From assembly GCA_027422505.1 (NCBI GenBank), contig JAPQWV010000305.1:620001-684000 (forward strand): 64,000 nt of DNA, written 5' to 3'. The notes beneath the pieces are model-generated. The model searched no databases and was not told where the DNA came from. It saw only the letters and a program-made list of their open reading frames with translations. This document shows positions 34,231 to 46,110 of the stretch, piece after piece. Source of the stretch: Craterostigma plantagineum. Its lineage: Eukaryota > Streptophyta > Magnoliopsida > Lamiales > Linderniaceae. The position numbers and the translations under genes were made by a program. Every line of letters starts with the position of its first letter. The first letter of the stretch is position 1.

Positions 34231-35937
34231 AGATTCACCATAAATTAATAGCTATGTTATTTATAACTATTTATTAGTTGGATATGATATACATATTTGT
34301 ATTATTATAATAAGAAAAGGTAAATAGAAGAAAGAAAACAGAAACACATCAATATGTTATAATATTATTTATTTCTTTTTTAGTTATATATGACATATAT
34401 TTGCATTATTTTAACAAAAACTAAAAGGAACAAAACAAAAGAGAAAAGAAAACAGAATTACGGCAGCTTTTTATAATTACGATTTGTATACATGTATTGC
34501 ATTATTATATAGAAAGTGATCTTGGCAACCTTGAAATACAGGTAACACGCACAATTAGTTAAGTGCAATTACTAACCTGCAACCCACAGTAGAAATTGGC
34601 CACATTCCCCCTTTTATGATAGTATAGATATAGATATATATTTATGACGAAACTTAGCTCCACTTCGAAAACTTTATCTGCTCTATATAACTTCAAGTCT
34701 TACCAAGTACTAAGTGTTTATCCTTATACATTACAAATATTATAATACACAAGTATGTGTATGCATAATAGGGTACACGAAAACTTTTTCCCTTTACCTA
34801 CACCTCATGCCGAAAACTTTAAATTCCATCTAAGACAAGTTATTATATTTATACACCGAAAACTTTCTTAAAGTTTAGGCACTAATCGAAAACACTTTCT
34901 TATTAAGATCTCACTTTGACTACTTATTCCTACTATTAACTTCTAATACCTTAGTCAATTATTTGTACCATATATAAAGAGTTAATTATGCAAATGCATG
35001 AATTCGTGTCAATGCATGAAATTATGAAGTAACGTTTCGGCTCTCAACATTTTTGTTTATTGCTTACCCTAAGTTATTTTAATTTAGTATTTTTACTCTA
35101 TTTTAATTTATTATTTTAATACCATTTTATTATCATTTTATTTTTTATTTAATTTCATTTATTTGTATTTTAATTTAGTCTCCCTTTATTATCATTTTAT
35201 TTTGATATATTCTGAGTTTTTTCCTTTTTTTATTTTTGAATTTATCAGTTTTTTCTTTTCAATTTTTTTGAATGTTTTTTTTTTTTTTTCCCTTTTTGGA
35301 TTTTTTTCTCTTTTTAATGTTTAATATATTATTGTTAATATATTTTCATTCTCTCTTTTTTTTATGTGATAATAATAATTATTTTTAATTTTTTATTTTT
35401 AGTATTTATTTAAATATTTAATTAATTAGTAATTTTCTCTTTTTTTTTTTGAAATTTTTACTCTATTTTTTGAATTTTCCCCGTTTTGGAATTTAATTTA
35501 TGATTTGTTAAGTGTGGCCAATTGCATGTCGACAAGTATCAACTTCCATCCAAATTAACGCTATTTAACGACAAGTATCAACATCTAAATTTGTCCTTGC
35601 AAAACATCGGAAACTAAATTGATCGAGAGGGTAAATATTGGGGATCATTAGAGGTTTTTGCCCTTCAATCTATTATAAATGGTTGGGACATTACAAAAAG
35701 GTCATTGGCTGACCTGCATTCTATGATTGGGGTCATTCTCAGTCCAACTCAACTCAGTCCGGCCCAACACATGTATATTACGTTGAAAATTAAATCTGTA
35801 TATTTTATGTTTAAAAATAAAATAAAAAGCAGCACATATACTGTAAATAAATTCTCAGCCCCTCAATTCGGTCCAGCCCATGCTTTAAAATAAAATATGA
35901 AAAACACATATAGTATTTAAAGTAAGGTCATTTAGTG

Positions 35938-36519
35938 CCCGCAGGGTTTTCATGACCGGACCGGACCGGCCGCTTCCGACCGGAAATAGGTTAACCAGTC
36001 GGAATTCCGATTCGGTTCCGGTCCGGTCTAAGTTTAATTAAAGAAAAAAAGAAAACAAATCAAAACAATATAAAAACAAAGCGAAACACTGAAATATGAA
36101 ACATGCATTTGGTCTGGTGGTTAAGACTTCGAATTTTGTCTAGTTGGGCTAGGTTCGATTCTTGCCCAATCCATTTTACATTTTTTTATAATTAATTATG
36201 AGCCCAATATTTCTTTTTTTATTCAATTTGACACCTCAAATTTTATAAATTTAATATTACAGATCCTATTATACCATTAATTTTAATTACCAACACAATT
36301 TCTTTTTGTTCAGTTACGATCCCTGTGTTTATAAAATTCTTATTTAAAAAATATTCATTAAAGCACGTATATTTTCGATGTTATTTGATACATTAATTCA
36401 TAAAATACATTTATTAAATATAGAGCTAACGGTTTTATACCGGTTTTATACCGGTTAAACCACTGAACCTTAAACCACTAAAATTTCCGATCCGGTTCGA
36501 AAACCCGGTTTCAAACCTT
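35938..36519. mobile_element. hAT-like miniature element, copy 1 (582 bp)
   Basis: It is flanked by the perfect 8-bp duplication ATTTAGTG (35930-35937 and 36520-36527). The ends carry AGGGTTTTCATGACCGG and CCGGTTTCAAACCTT, and CCGGTT/AACCGG motifs fill both arms. A closely similar copy of the same length is at 47635-48216. A tRNA-like segment with a B-box-like GGTTCGATTC lies inside (about 36108-36172). Confidence 0.88.
36108..36172 (+). other. tRNA-like segment within the 582-bp element
   Basis: TGGTCTGGTGGTTAAGAC resembles a polymerase III A-box region, and GGTTCGATTCTTGCC about 30 nt later resembles a B box. No complete tRNA cloverleaf could be drawn by eye, so this is more likely a tRNA- or SINE-derived module than a tRNA gene. 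Confidence 0.45.
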
Positions 36520-37578
36520 ATTTAGTGGTAACAGACTTTCATGCAATACAAGTATTCAATTCAAGGCGAATCGTCGGTCCGCTCCTAAAAATGCTATTTA
36601 TGATAAAAGAAGCAAAAATATTAGAATCGTTCTCGACAGGACAAGTTTAATGATTCGTGAAAGTTATAGAACTAATTTTAGTTCTGATAAAATAATATTA
36701 TAAGTACTGTTGATCGAGGACCGCAATTAGACTCATATTTGGATGTTCTATCAGTGTGTGCTATTCGCTCTCACTGATTTGAGCTATCGGAAGCTCAAAT
36801 CAGCTCGAAACAGCAACTCACGCACACACTCGGAGCAGTTTTGACAGAAAATTGCTCCAACCAAAGGGTCTTGCCAGCCCTCGCTCCACCTCAAGACGAG
36901 GTTCCCGTGACTTCCCACGAGAACCATTCGAGCCACCACATTCCCTACTTCACGTAGGACCAGTTGCCTCCTCCAGACAACCCTCTGGGACACGAAAATC
37001 ATGCCTCCAAAACCGGATGAAAACCAGCCTGCTCTGTCTCCCGGCGTTGATCCGTTCTCCCGCGGTTCTCGCGTTGCTCCGGCTGTTCTCCAGCCCTCCC
37101 AATCCACACGAGGTTCCTCCTTAACTCCAGGTCCAACCTCGTATCACCTTGGATCCCCCCAACACCTCTCTCGAACCGCAACTGCCCCGAATCTTCACCA
37201 AACCTTGACAGATTTCACCCGCAAGCCTCTCCGCGTTTCCAGCCGTGGTTTCGACCTCCGATGTTCTTCCCGTGTCAGCCTGCGACACCACCACCAGTAT
37301 CAGAGCCTCCTCATGCCTCTTCTGAGTCGAAAAGACTTGAACCACAGCTTCGATAGGTCCAAAATGCATGACCTATCGAAATTCCCAAAACGAGTCTCCT
37401 CGCGCCACTCCCGGGAAGATAGCTCTGTCCTCCACACTCACCACACCACTTGTTGATCGAGGATCGCCGTTAGACTCGACTTTCGAATGTTCTATCAGTG
37501 TATGCTAATCGCTCTCACTGATTTGAGCTATCGGAAGCTCAAATCAGCTCGAAACAACAACTCACGCACACACTCTTT

Positions 37579-39467
37579 TGTTGGAATCCCCGAGGGTCCC
37601 TGGACCCACGTCCCTATAACTGCGGAATTTTAAAATCTTACGGGGTTTTCCGCCTATCCAAGATCGCTCGGTTACAAACACGAGAACATATTGACATAAA
37701 GAGATAAGAGATCAGCCATGATACCTTGTTGAAATATCTTAATGATGGCTAGCTTCGAATCCTTCGAATCCCCGAGGCGTAGTGCCCCTCTCCTACACCA
37801 AAAGCACACAAACGGGACGCCTTCTTTGCGCAAGATCGTCACGCCGGCACCTTACTAACGTCGCAGCTGTTTTTGCATGTGCGGCTAGGCCAAGAACGAA
37901 CTGCTTGCTGCCCCGAGAGAGAGAGAGTGCGAGAGAGAAAGTGGTGAGAGGAGAAAACTCTTAGTTTTTACTCTCTTTTGCTTGTATTTCGAAATTTTAG
38001 CTTCCACTAACTTTAGGATCTCGAAAATCCTTCTTTATACCTCTTAGGATTAGCCAAAAATAGGCTAAGGTGGGTGGAGAAAAATCCTCAAACCTCCCCT
38101 TTTACCAAGTCTTCGTTTTACCAAGTAATGAATTCAAAATTCAAACTTTAGATTGAATTAATTAAATATCCAATACCTTAATTAATTAAAATACCATATT
38201 TAGTATATTTTAAATATATAATATCTAATATAAATAGATTTAATAATTTTCGAAATTTTATCTAATAAAAATTCGAAAGTTATATATATATCCGATATAT
38301 ATTATTTAATTCCAAATTAAACAATATTATTTCTCTAAGAAAATAATAAAGATCTAAATCTTATTTAAATCATATACTCAATATCAAATATTTTATTTCA
38401 AAAATATATCGTGAGGTGAAAAGACCATTTTACCCCTCACTAGTCAAACTTAGTATTTTCGGCCGATCAAGGCTTTGGCCAAGCCCCAAACCCTAATGTC
38501 ACAATCTAGGACCTAGCCTTGTCTCTCTCTCTGATGACGACGTTGTATCAGCCTTTTTAAGCCCGATTCTCTTGGTTCGTCTCAACCGGCCCAAGAGGTA
38601 TCTAGGAGTTCGGTATTCACCTAGCCAGTCCCGGTCGAGTGAAAGTCATGCATAGTCAAACTTACAGAACTCGACTCTATGTCGTTTATGTCGGTGAAAT
38701 TTCTCAAACTGCACTCCACGACTATCATGAGTCAGTTATATGCTCTGGCCAGAGACTTGGATAAATTCCTGCACATTAAACTTGCCATAGGACGTTAACC
38801 TCGAATTTAAACGAGACCTTAAATCCTGCTCCGCGGTTCAACAGGCAATCACATCGAAAAGTCAAGACCGCATTTCGCCGCTGACCCATGCCACCGGCAA
38901 GACGGGCCTAGCAAACTAGTGACAAGTCAAGACCTCAAGATCAAGCCCAAGTTAACCCTTTCGGTCTGAGTTCACGCGTACTACTACAATCAAGATCAAA
39001 GAGAATCCAAGCGTGTGATCGTTCGATTACGAGTCAGTGTCCAAATACAGATAATCCCCTGATTCATGTTGTATCATTGTCATGGGCTCCCACTTCCCAA
39101 GTGAACGGTTGGCACAATCATATTGGACCCATCGACAAACAAGTCGTACGTGTCATTCCCGTCACCCTACTGGAGACTTAGACTTGTGGACTATTTTAAT
39201 ATTGCAGTATCACAGCTTACTGGTGCCCCTCTCTGTCCCCACAGAATCAGTAACTGAACTGCTGTCTTATCCACCCAGACTGCAAGGTGAAATCTTTAGA
39301 CTAATTAATAATTTGCCTTTTAATTTATTCATCCAATAATTAATTAATGATAAATAAAGTCATTCCATTAATAGAAGTAATCAAATTACATCACTAAACA
39401 CTACACATTAGCAAATTGCCCTCGTACTCCCAATCCTCGTACGACATCTAGGGCATATACCTCAACA
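37579..39467. mobile_element. Solo LTR (1889 bp) with 5-bp TSD
   Basis: It begins TGTTGGAATCCCCGAGG and ends ATACCTCAACA. The perfect 5-bp duplication TCTTT flanks it (37574-37578 and 39468-39472). Removing it restores the host LTR reading CACACACTCTTTAACACATG, exactly as in the uninterrupted LTR at 41436-41455. It is therefore the product of LTR-LTR recombination of a copia element whose LTR is related to those at 30.4, 54.6 and 62.2 kb. Confidence 0.92.
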
Positions 39468-40288
39468 TCTTTAACACATGATTTTACGTGGTTAGGCCGA
39501 GAATTGGCCTACGTCCACGGACCAAACCAGAGCTCCTTTGTATTTCCACTCAACTCGAAAGTTACAGCCCTACACCAGAACTACAACTTTCAATGTTTTA
39601 CACTTTTCTCTAATTCTAACCCTAGAGAAAGATACGAGCCTCTGAAGTGGTGAGGTCGAACTTGAAAAAAACTGATATATATAAGAGCTGAAACATGAAT
39701 TAAACATGATCTGCGATTAACCTCAGCCGTCCGCTAATCTGATCCATCGTCTGAGGCTTCGCCACGTGGCCTTGCATTTCCACGTGAAGTTTCAAGAAGC
39801 TCATGCGATTCTATAAGTGATTTAGCACCTTTGTTCAGAGCCGTCCGATTTTTGATCCAATGGCCGAGATTCTCCATCCGCACCATCTTGCTTTTTTTAA
39901 TTTGGGCCTTTGATCAGCTTCTCGCAGCCATTCAATCTCAGAACTTCAAATCTGATCCATCACATCGTGCGACAACCATTCTTCAGCAGAAATCATCATT
40001 CTTCAGCTCAGTTCGATTCTAGCTCGACCTAGCTCCTTCTCCGGCGGCTCCCGGCTGCTCTGGCAAGTTTTCGACTTGCCCCTCCCAACAAACTCCACCT
40101 CAAGACGGCAAACTCGCAATCTCAACTCCTAGAATTCGCATAGCAGCCCAAACTCGCCCGTTACTGCCGCCCAAACTTCACAGAAAACCAGCCTCGCATC
40201 AGTTTTCTATTCAGCTGCAAATCATCAATCCGAGCCCCATTTTTCCCATCCCAAAGCTCCACCTCGATTCGCAGCCCCTCTCGGTTGA

Positions 40289-40971
40289 TCATCCAGCTCC
40301 TTCAGGAGCCCCGAGCCTCGAACGAACCCTCATCAACTCCAAGCAAGCTTGAAATTTCCCAATTGAAGCCGACTTGGACTTTTCGAGCTCACCATCTTCG
40401 TCGCATGGAGATCCTTTGCTCCTAGCTTCGTGAGCCCTTTTCCCTATCCATCTCTGGCTAGCCAACACCTGCATCTCGGCCTCCTTCGCTCTCGACGCCT
40501 CAGTAGCCTGCATCAAATCATCCGCTGCAGCCACAGAGAATTCTGCTACAATAGAATTCTGTAATCCTATCGAGACTTTCACCGGCTGTTTTGACCCCAG
40601 CCACCACATCTCTTTCACCTCCGAGCTCACCCGCTATTGTGGCCTGAGAATGCTCTCCATCCGAGGTAGAATGGCCTCCACCTCAAGCTCGGATCAATCG
40701 TAGATCGAGCTCCACTACTCGGAGCAGTTTTGACAGAAAACTGCTCCAACCAAGGGTCTTGCCCGCCCTCGCTCCACCTCAAGATGAGCTTCCCGTGGCT
40801 TCCCTCGAGCACCATTCGAGCCACAGGACCAGTTGCCTCCTCCGGACAACCCTTTGAGACACGAAAATCATGCCTCCAAAACCGGACAAAACCCAACCTG
40901 CTCTGTCTCACGGCGTTGGTCCGTTCTCCCGCGGTTCTCGCATTCCTCCAGCTGTTCTCTAGCCCTCCCAA
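40289..40971 (-). other. Unrecognised minus-strand frames in the non-autonomous LTR element
   Basis: Two adjoining open frames (40627-40971, 114 codons; 40289-40630, 113 codons) overlap by four bases on the strand of the element. The first contains VARMVLEGSHGKLILRW; the second internal copy at 36784-37107 keeps a related VARMVLVGSHGNLVLRW. I do not recognise the family. The high GC content could produce open frames by chance. Confidence 0.3.
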
Positions 40972-42432
40972 TCCACACGAGGTTCCTCCTTAACTCCAGG
41001 TCCAACCTCGTATCACCTTGGATCCCCGCAACACTTCTCTCGAACCGTAACTGCCCTGAATCTTAACCAAACCTTGACAGATTTCACCCGCAAGCCTCTC
41101 CACGTTTCCAGCATGGTTTCGACCTCCGATGTGCTTCCCGTGGAGCCTGAGACACCACCACCAGCATCAAAGCCTCATCATGCCTCTTCTGAGTCGAAAG
41201 ACACTTGAACCGCAGCTTCGATAGGTCCAAAACGCATGACCTATCGAAATTCCCAAAACGAGTCTCCTCGCGGCCACTCCCGGGAAGATAGCTCTGTCCT
41301 CCACGCTCACCGCACCACTTGTTGATCGAGGACCGCCGTTAGACTCGACTTTCGGATGTTCTATCAGTGTATGCTAATCGCTCTCACTGATTTGAGCTAT
41401 AGGAAGCTCAAATCAGCTCGAAACAACAACTCACGCACACACTCTTTAACACATGATTTTACGTGGTTCGGTCGAGAATTGGCCTACAACCACGGACTAA
41501 AGCAGAGCTCCTTTGTATTTCCACCCAACACAAAAGTTACAGCCCTACACCAATGGCACAAAAGTTTCATGTTTACACTTGTTGCTCTAATTCTAACCCT
41601 AGAGAAAGATACGAGCCTCTGAAGTGGTGAGGTCGAACTTGAAAAAAACTAATATATATAAGAACTGAAACATGAATTAAACATGATCTGCGATTAATCT
41701 CAACCGTTCGCTAGATTTGATCCGTCGTCCCAGGCTTCGCCACGTGGCTTTGCATTTCCATGTCAAGTTGCAAGAAGCTCATGCGATTCTATAAGTGATT
41801 TAGCACCTTTGTTCAGAGCCGTCCGATTTCTGGTCCAATGGCCGAGATTCTCCATCCGCACCATCTTGCTTTTTTTACTTTGGGCCTTTGATCAGCTTCT
41901 CGCCCTATCCTACGATAGCCATTCAATCTCAGAACCTCAAATCTAATCCATCAGATCGCGCGGCAACCATCCGACGGCTACTGTAGCTCGCAGCTCTTTT
42001 TCAGCAGAAATCATTCTTCAGGTCAGTTCGATTCCAGCTCGACCTAGCTCCTTCTCCGGCGGCTCCCGGCTGCTCCGGTGAGTTTTCGGCTCGCCACTCC
42101 CAACATGTACAATCTTGGCACAGAGTTGTAGCCATCATCGCTTGGATTGAAAAAAGGTCACTTATTTTCTTGACATACCATTTCTGACGCCGATGCGCCC
42201 ATTAGCTATCCAATCCAACTGTTTAATAATGACTTGGGGCATAACATCTTGCGCAAAACCCAAAATAATACACCACTACACTACACACAACATCGCAATA
42301 ACTCAACTCCCAAACAAAAAAGGAAAGAAAAAAAAAGAAGATAAAAAATTGCCGCACCAATTAACTTCGACGTCAAGGGCCCATGGTCGTCGGAGGAGGA
42401 TGATCTGACTACAGTGCGAACTGGTCGAAACG

Positions 42433-42908
42433 TGTTAGGATATGCGGAAGTCCCCGACAATTATTTGATCGAGAAATGACGATAAAAATATTAGAGACGG
42501 AAAATAATTTGGACAGTGAACACGTGATTTAAGTGGTTCGGTCAGAATGACCTACGTCCACGGGTTGGAGGGTAGAACTTATTTATTATGTGGAGCGATT
42601 ACAGACACGTATACTGACGTGATACAAAAGCAGCTACATAAATAGGAGTAAGCTACAAAGAAATAGTCGGAGTATAAGAAGATCTGTAATGTGGTGGTGT
42701 TCTACTGCTTCGTATTAAGCCTTTTTATAGGCAGTCTTCCTTGCCCCCTCGTCAATGTAAACAGAAGAAAATGAATTATTGCTGAATTTGATATTCAACC
42801 ATGTGCCTCCTTGGACTTTGCTACGGCGCCGAATAATGAGAAAGAAATTCTCATATTCCCATGTGATGTGTTTCATCTTTGAATAGTCAATCAAGGTCAC
42901 TATCAACA
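42433..42908 (-). repeat. 3' LTR of the MYB-disrupting copia
   Basis: Plus-strand reading starts TGTTAGGATATGCGG and ends CTATCAACA. It has the same length as its partner at 46952. Confidence 0.92.
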
Positions 42909-42992
42909 AGTCTCCACCTTGACCTTGATTCTGTAAATAACTCCACCTAAATAGTAACACCTTTATCTCCCTCCGACCTTAGCCCCAACGGG

Positions 42993-44630
42993 CTAATTCA
43001 CCATCCTTAAAACACCAATCAAGTCCAAGCAATGTTTGAACTTGGAAAGTGGAAGAGACGTCGTAAACGTATCCGCACGATTATCCTTTGTATTAATCTT
43101 CTTGATAAACACCTTCTTATCTGCAATGATATCACAAATAAAATGATACTTGACATCAATATGCTTAGTCCTTTCGTGATACATCTGATCCTTCGTCAAA
43201 TGAATCGCACTTTGACTATCACAGAAAATAGTAATGACATCCTGATTCTGGGTTAATTCTCTGAACAACCCTGTCAACCACAAAGCTTCTTTGATCGCAT
43301 CAGTAATGACCATGTATTCTGCTTCATTAGTAGACAACGCCACTGTGTGTTGTAGAGTTGCTTTCCAGCTAACTGCACAACCTCCAATACAAAATACATA
43401 ACCAGTAAGAGATCGTCGTTTATCGAGATCACCTGTGTAGTCTGAATCGACAAAGCCAACGAGAGTATCACTGTTTCTGCCAAATTCCAAACAAATGCTT
43501 AGAGTACCCTTCAAGTATCTTAGAATCCACTTCACTGCTTGCCAGTGTTCTTTCCCTGGGATAGCCATATACCTGCTAACAACACTAACAGCTTGAAATA
43601 TCAGGACGTGTAGATACCATTGCATACATAATACTGCCGACTGCACTTGAGTAAGGAACTCGTGCCATGTATGCTTCTTCCTCATCTGATGATGGTGACT
43701 GAGCAGCTCTTAGCCTAAAATGGCTAGCAAGAGGAGTGCTGACTGGTTATCGCTCATGCCAAATCTCTCCAAAACCTTTCTAATGTAACTTTCCTAGGTC
43801 ATGTATAACTTACTAGCTACTCTATCACGTCTAGTCTCCATACCAAGAATCTTCTTAGCTGCTCCCAAATCTTTCATCTCAGATTCACCATTTAATAAGT
43901 CCTTCAACTGGTGAATTTCTGCAAGATTCTTAGCCGCAATGAGCATGTCATCAACATATAACAATAGATAAATAAACTGTCATTTAACTTCCTGAAGTAA
44001 ACACAACTATCATACTTGCTTCTGGAGAAACCATGACACAATATAAAAGAATCAAAACGTTTGTACCACTGTCTTGGAGACTGCTTTAATCCGTATAAGG
44101 ATTTCTTCAGTAGACAAACTTGGTTTTCGTTGCCTTCAATAATGAAGCCTTCAGGTTGCTTCATATAAATTTGTTCATCTAAATCACCATGTAAGAACGC
44201 CGTCTTGACGTCAAGCTATTCTAACTCCAAATCATACATGGCAACTAATGCAAGTAATACACAAATAGAGCTATGTCTAACGATAGGTGAGAATACATCA
44301 TTAAAATCAACACCTTGTACCTGACTATAGCCTTTCGCGACTATTCGTGCCTCATACCTTGCATCATCAGAACTAGATAAACCTTCTTTCTTCTTGAAGA
44401 CCCACTTACATCCGACTATTCTTTTTCTTTGGCGGCGGCACAAGAATCCAAGTTCCATTCTTGTGCAGAGACTCCATTTCTTCATTCATCGCTACCAGCC
44501 ACTTATCAGGATTAGCATCGCTTATGCCTCCGAATAGGTAGAAGGTTCGCCGCCTCCACCTGTTTCTTGCGCCACTGATAAAGCGTACGAAACTAAATTT
44601 ACGTACTGCTGTGGTAGTCGAATCTCCCAT
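42993..44630 (-). pseudogene. Copia reverse transcriptase and RNase H of the MYB-disrupting element
   Basis: RT pieces are at 44485-44216 ([20 protein letters not shown]) and 44164-43904 (MKQPEGFIIEGNENQVC, KKSLYGLKQSPRQWYKRF), with a frameshift just before the polymerase YVDD site. RNase H is well kept at 43685-42993 (GFVDSDYTGDLDKRRSLTGY, EAEYMVITDAIKEALWL, FCDSQSAIHLTKD). It is not functional because of the breaks in RT. Confidence 0.88.
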
Positions 44631-44645
44631 CTCTCATATCTCTGG

Positions 44646-45352
44646 CTATAGAAGATTCCTGCTCGGTGCTTTCATGTTCAACAGGATCTGAGTCAGGTTC
44701 TGGCTCATCCTCTTGATCTGTCGAACTCGTAGCTGGGTCATCTGAAAAACTTTGTTGATCTCGAGCTCCACCTCATTTTGTACACTATCCTTCTTTTCTT
44801 CATTAGAAGAATTAGTAAACTCTTTTGAAGGATGCAACATAGAAGACTCGTCAAAAGTAACATCTCTGCTAATTATAAATTTGGTGACTTGGGATCAGGA
44901 TTATATAATCTATATCCTTTCACCTCTGAAGCGTAACCGAGAAAAATACATTTTTTAGCTCTAGGCTCTAACTTTCCCTCGTTTACGTGCATATAAGCTG
45001 GGCACCCAAATATTCTTAAGTTGGAGTAATCAGCAGGAGTACCTGACCAAACTTCCTCAGGAGTCTTGAAATTGATCGGTGAACACGGTGAGCGGTTGAC
45101 GATATAACATGCTGCGGCGATAGCTTCGGCCCAAAAATCATTTGTCAACCCAGCGTTGGAGATCATACATTGAGCTCTCTCTAAAAGTGTTCGGTTCATG
45201 CGCTCGGCAACACCATTTTGTTGAGGCATCATTCGAACAGTGTGATGCCGAGCAATTCCTTCATTCATGCAGAATTCGTTGAACTCGCTTTCGCAAAATT
45301 CTAAGCCATTATCTGTCTGCAACCGCTTGATCTGTTTTCTGTCTTCAATCAA
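44646..45352 (-). pseudogene. Copia integrase core and C-terminus
   Basis: The frame 45352-44873 begins at LQTDNGLEFC (second acid) and has the third-acid block MMPQQNGVAERMNRTLLERA, then YIVNRSPCSPINF, EEVWSG and CIFLGYASEVKGYRLY. The part with the first acid is lost or out of frame between about 45352 and 45491. The C-terminal acidic linker continues to 44646. Confidence 0.87.
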
Positions 45353-45490
45353 AGTTTTTCATTGTTTAAATGTTAGGAAAACATCACTTTTCTATTTAAG
45401 AAAATAGACACATACTTTCCTTGAAAAAACATCAGTGAAAGTCAACATATATCTTGCATCACCTTTGGAAGGAACACGAAAAGGACCCAA

Positions 45491-46090
45491 TCAGAATAAA
45501 TATAATCCAAAACCTTTAGTTCTGTGGACAACTGGCGAATTGAAGCTTCCTCGTTTCTGCTTCCCAAAAATACAGTGTTCACAAAAGTTCATTTTGCCAG
45601 TACTTTGACTGCAAAGTAGGCCCCGCTTGCTTAAAACCGTTAAGCCTTTTTCACCCATGTGTCCAAGATGCATATGCCATAATCTCGTGGTATCTACCTC
45701 CGGGAATGTCGAAACTGCAGTGGAACCTGTAACAGTAGTTCCATGCAAAATATATAAATTTCCCGACCTGCAAGCTTTCATCACGACAAGGGCACCTCTG
45801 GCTATTTTCAAAACTCCACCTTCACCTGAGAACCTGCACCATTGAGATTCATGTGTGCCTAAAAAGATAAGATTTCTCTTCATATCTGGAACATGTCTGA
45901 CTTCTGTGAGCGTTCGGATGATTCCGTCGAACATCTTGATCTGAACTGTGCCTTTACCAACAACTTTACACGGAGCATCATTTCCCATTAAAACATATCC
46001 ACCATCGGATTGCTCATATGTGGGGAAAAAATCTCGACTCCGACTTATGTGGTAAGAACAACCCGAATATAAGATCCACTCATTATCAGA
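45491..46090 (-). pseudogene. Copia protease (catalytic Asp lost) and pre-integrase
   Basis: The protease core reads WILYSGCSYHI, so the catalytic Asp is replaced by Tyr (codon 46069-46067). The frame 45988-45491 then carries VRHVPDMKRNLI and the pre-integrase zinc site LWHMHLGHMGEKGL with CEHCIFGKQKRGSF. Confidence 0.87.
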
Positions 46091-46110
46091 AATAACAATA
46101 TTTGCAGTTA

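Larger units (their letters stand above)
26485..34628 (-). mobile_element. Helitron (8144 bp) inserted in the MULE-like element
   Basis: On the minus strand the element begins TCTATACTATCATAAAAGGG (from 34628 down). It ends with the hairpin CCCGTGCATTGCACGGG about 10 nt before a terminal CTAG (26488-26485). The preceding host base is A (34629) and the following host base is T (26484), exactly the A|T insertion without duplication known for Helitrons. It contains an RPA70-like relic near its 3' end and a truncated copia element (about 28135-32274). No Rep/helicase gene was recognised, so it is non-autonomous. Confidence 0.9.
25900..35663. mobile_element. Long-TIR MULE-like element split by a Helitron
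   Basis: The ends begin GGGCAAAAACCT and finish with the complementary AGGTTTTTGCCC. The inverted similarity continues for several hundred bases (25900 to about 26430 against about 35100-35663). It includes paired segments such as AATAGCGTTAATTTG on the left and its complement near 35560. Flanking 9-mers AACAATCTA (25891-25899) and TTCAATCTA (35664-35672) agree at seven positions. Removing the 8.14-kb Helitron leaves about 1.62 kb, a plausible non-autonomous Mutator-like size. No MULE transposase was found. Confidence 0.8.
36708..42105 (-). mobile_element. Tandem non-autonomous LTR element (LTR-int-LTR-int-LTR)
   Basis: The order is a partial LTR (36708-36830), partial internal region (36831-37450), LTR (37451-40090, split by a solo LTR), internal region (40091-41319) and full LTR (41320-42105). 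LTRs begin TGTTGATCGAGG and end CTCCCAACA on the plus strand. A purine-rich tract GAGGTGGAGTT read on the minus strand just before the LTR at 40090 shows minus orientation. Outer flanks AGTAC (36703-36707) and TGTAC (42106-42110) agree at four of five bases. No reverse transcriptase or integrase is present. LTR motifs (CACATGATTTTACGTGGTT, CCTACGTCCACGG) resemble those of the copia at 42433. Confidence 0.78.

Noticed and set aside
36784..37456. Plus-strand frames of 90 and 151 codons
   Set aside because: Opposite to the orientation of the LTR element they lie in; no domain. The minus-strand frame is the better candidate.
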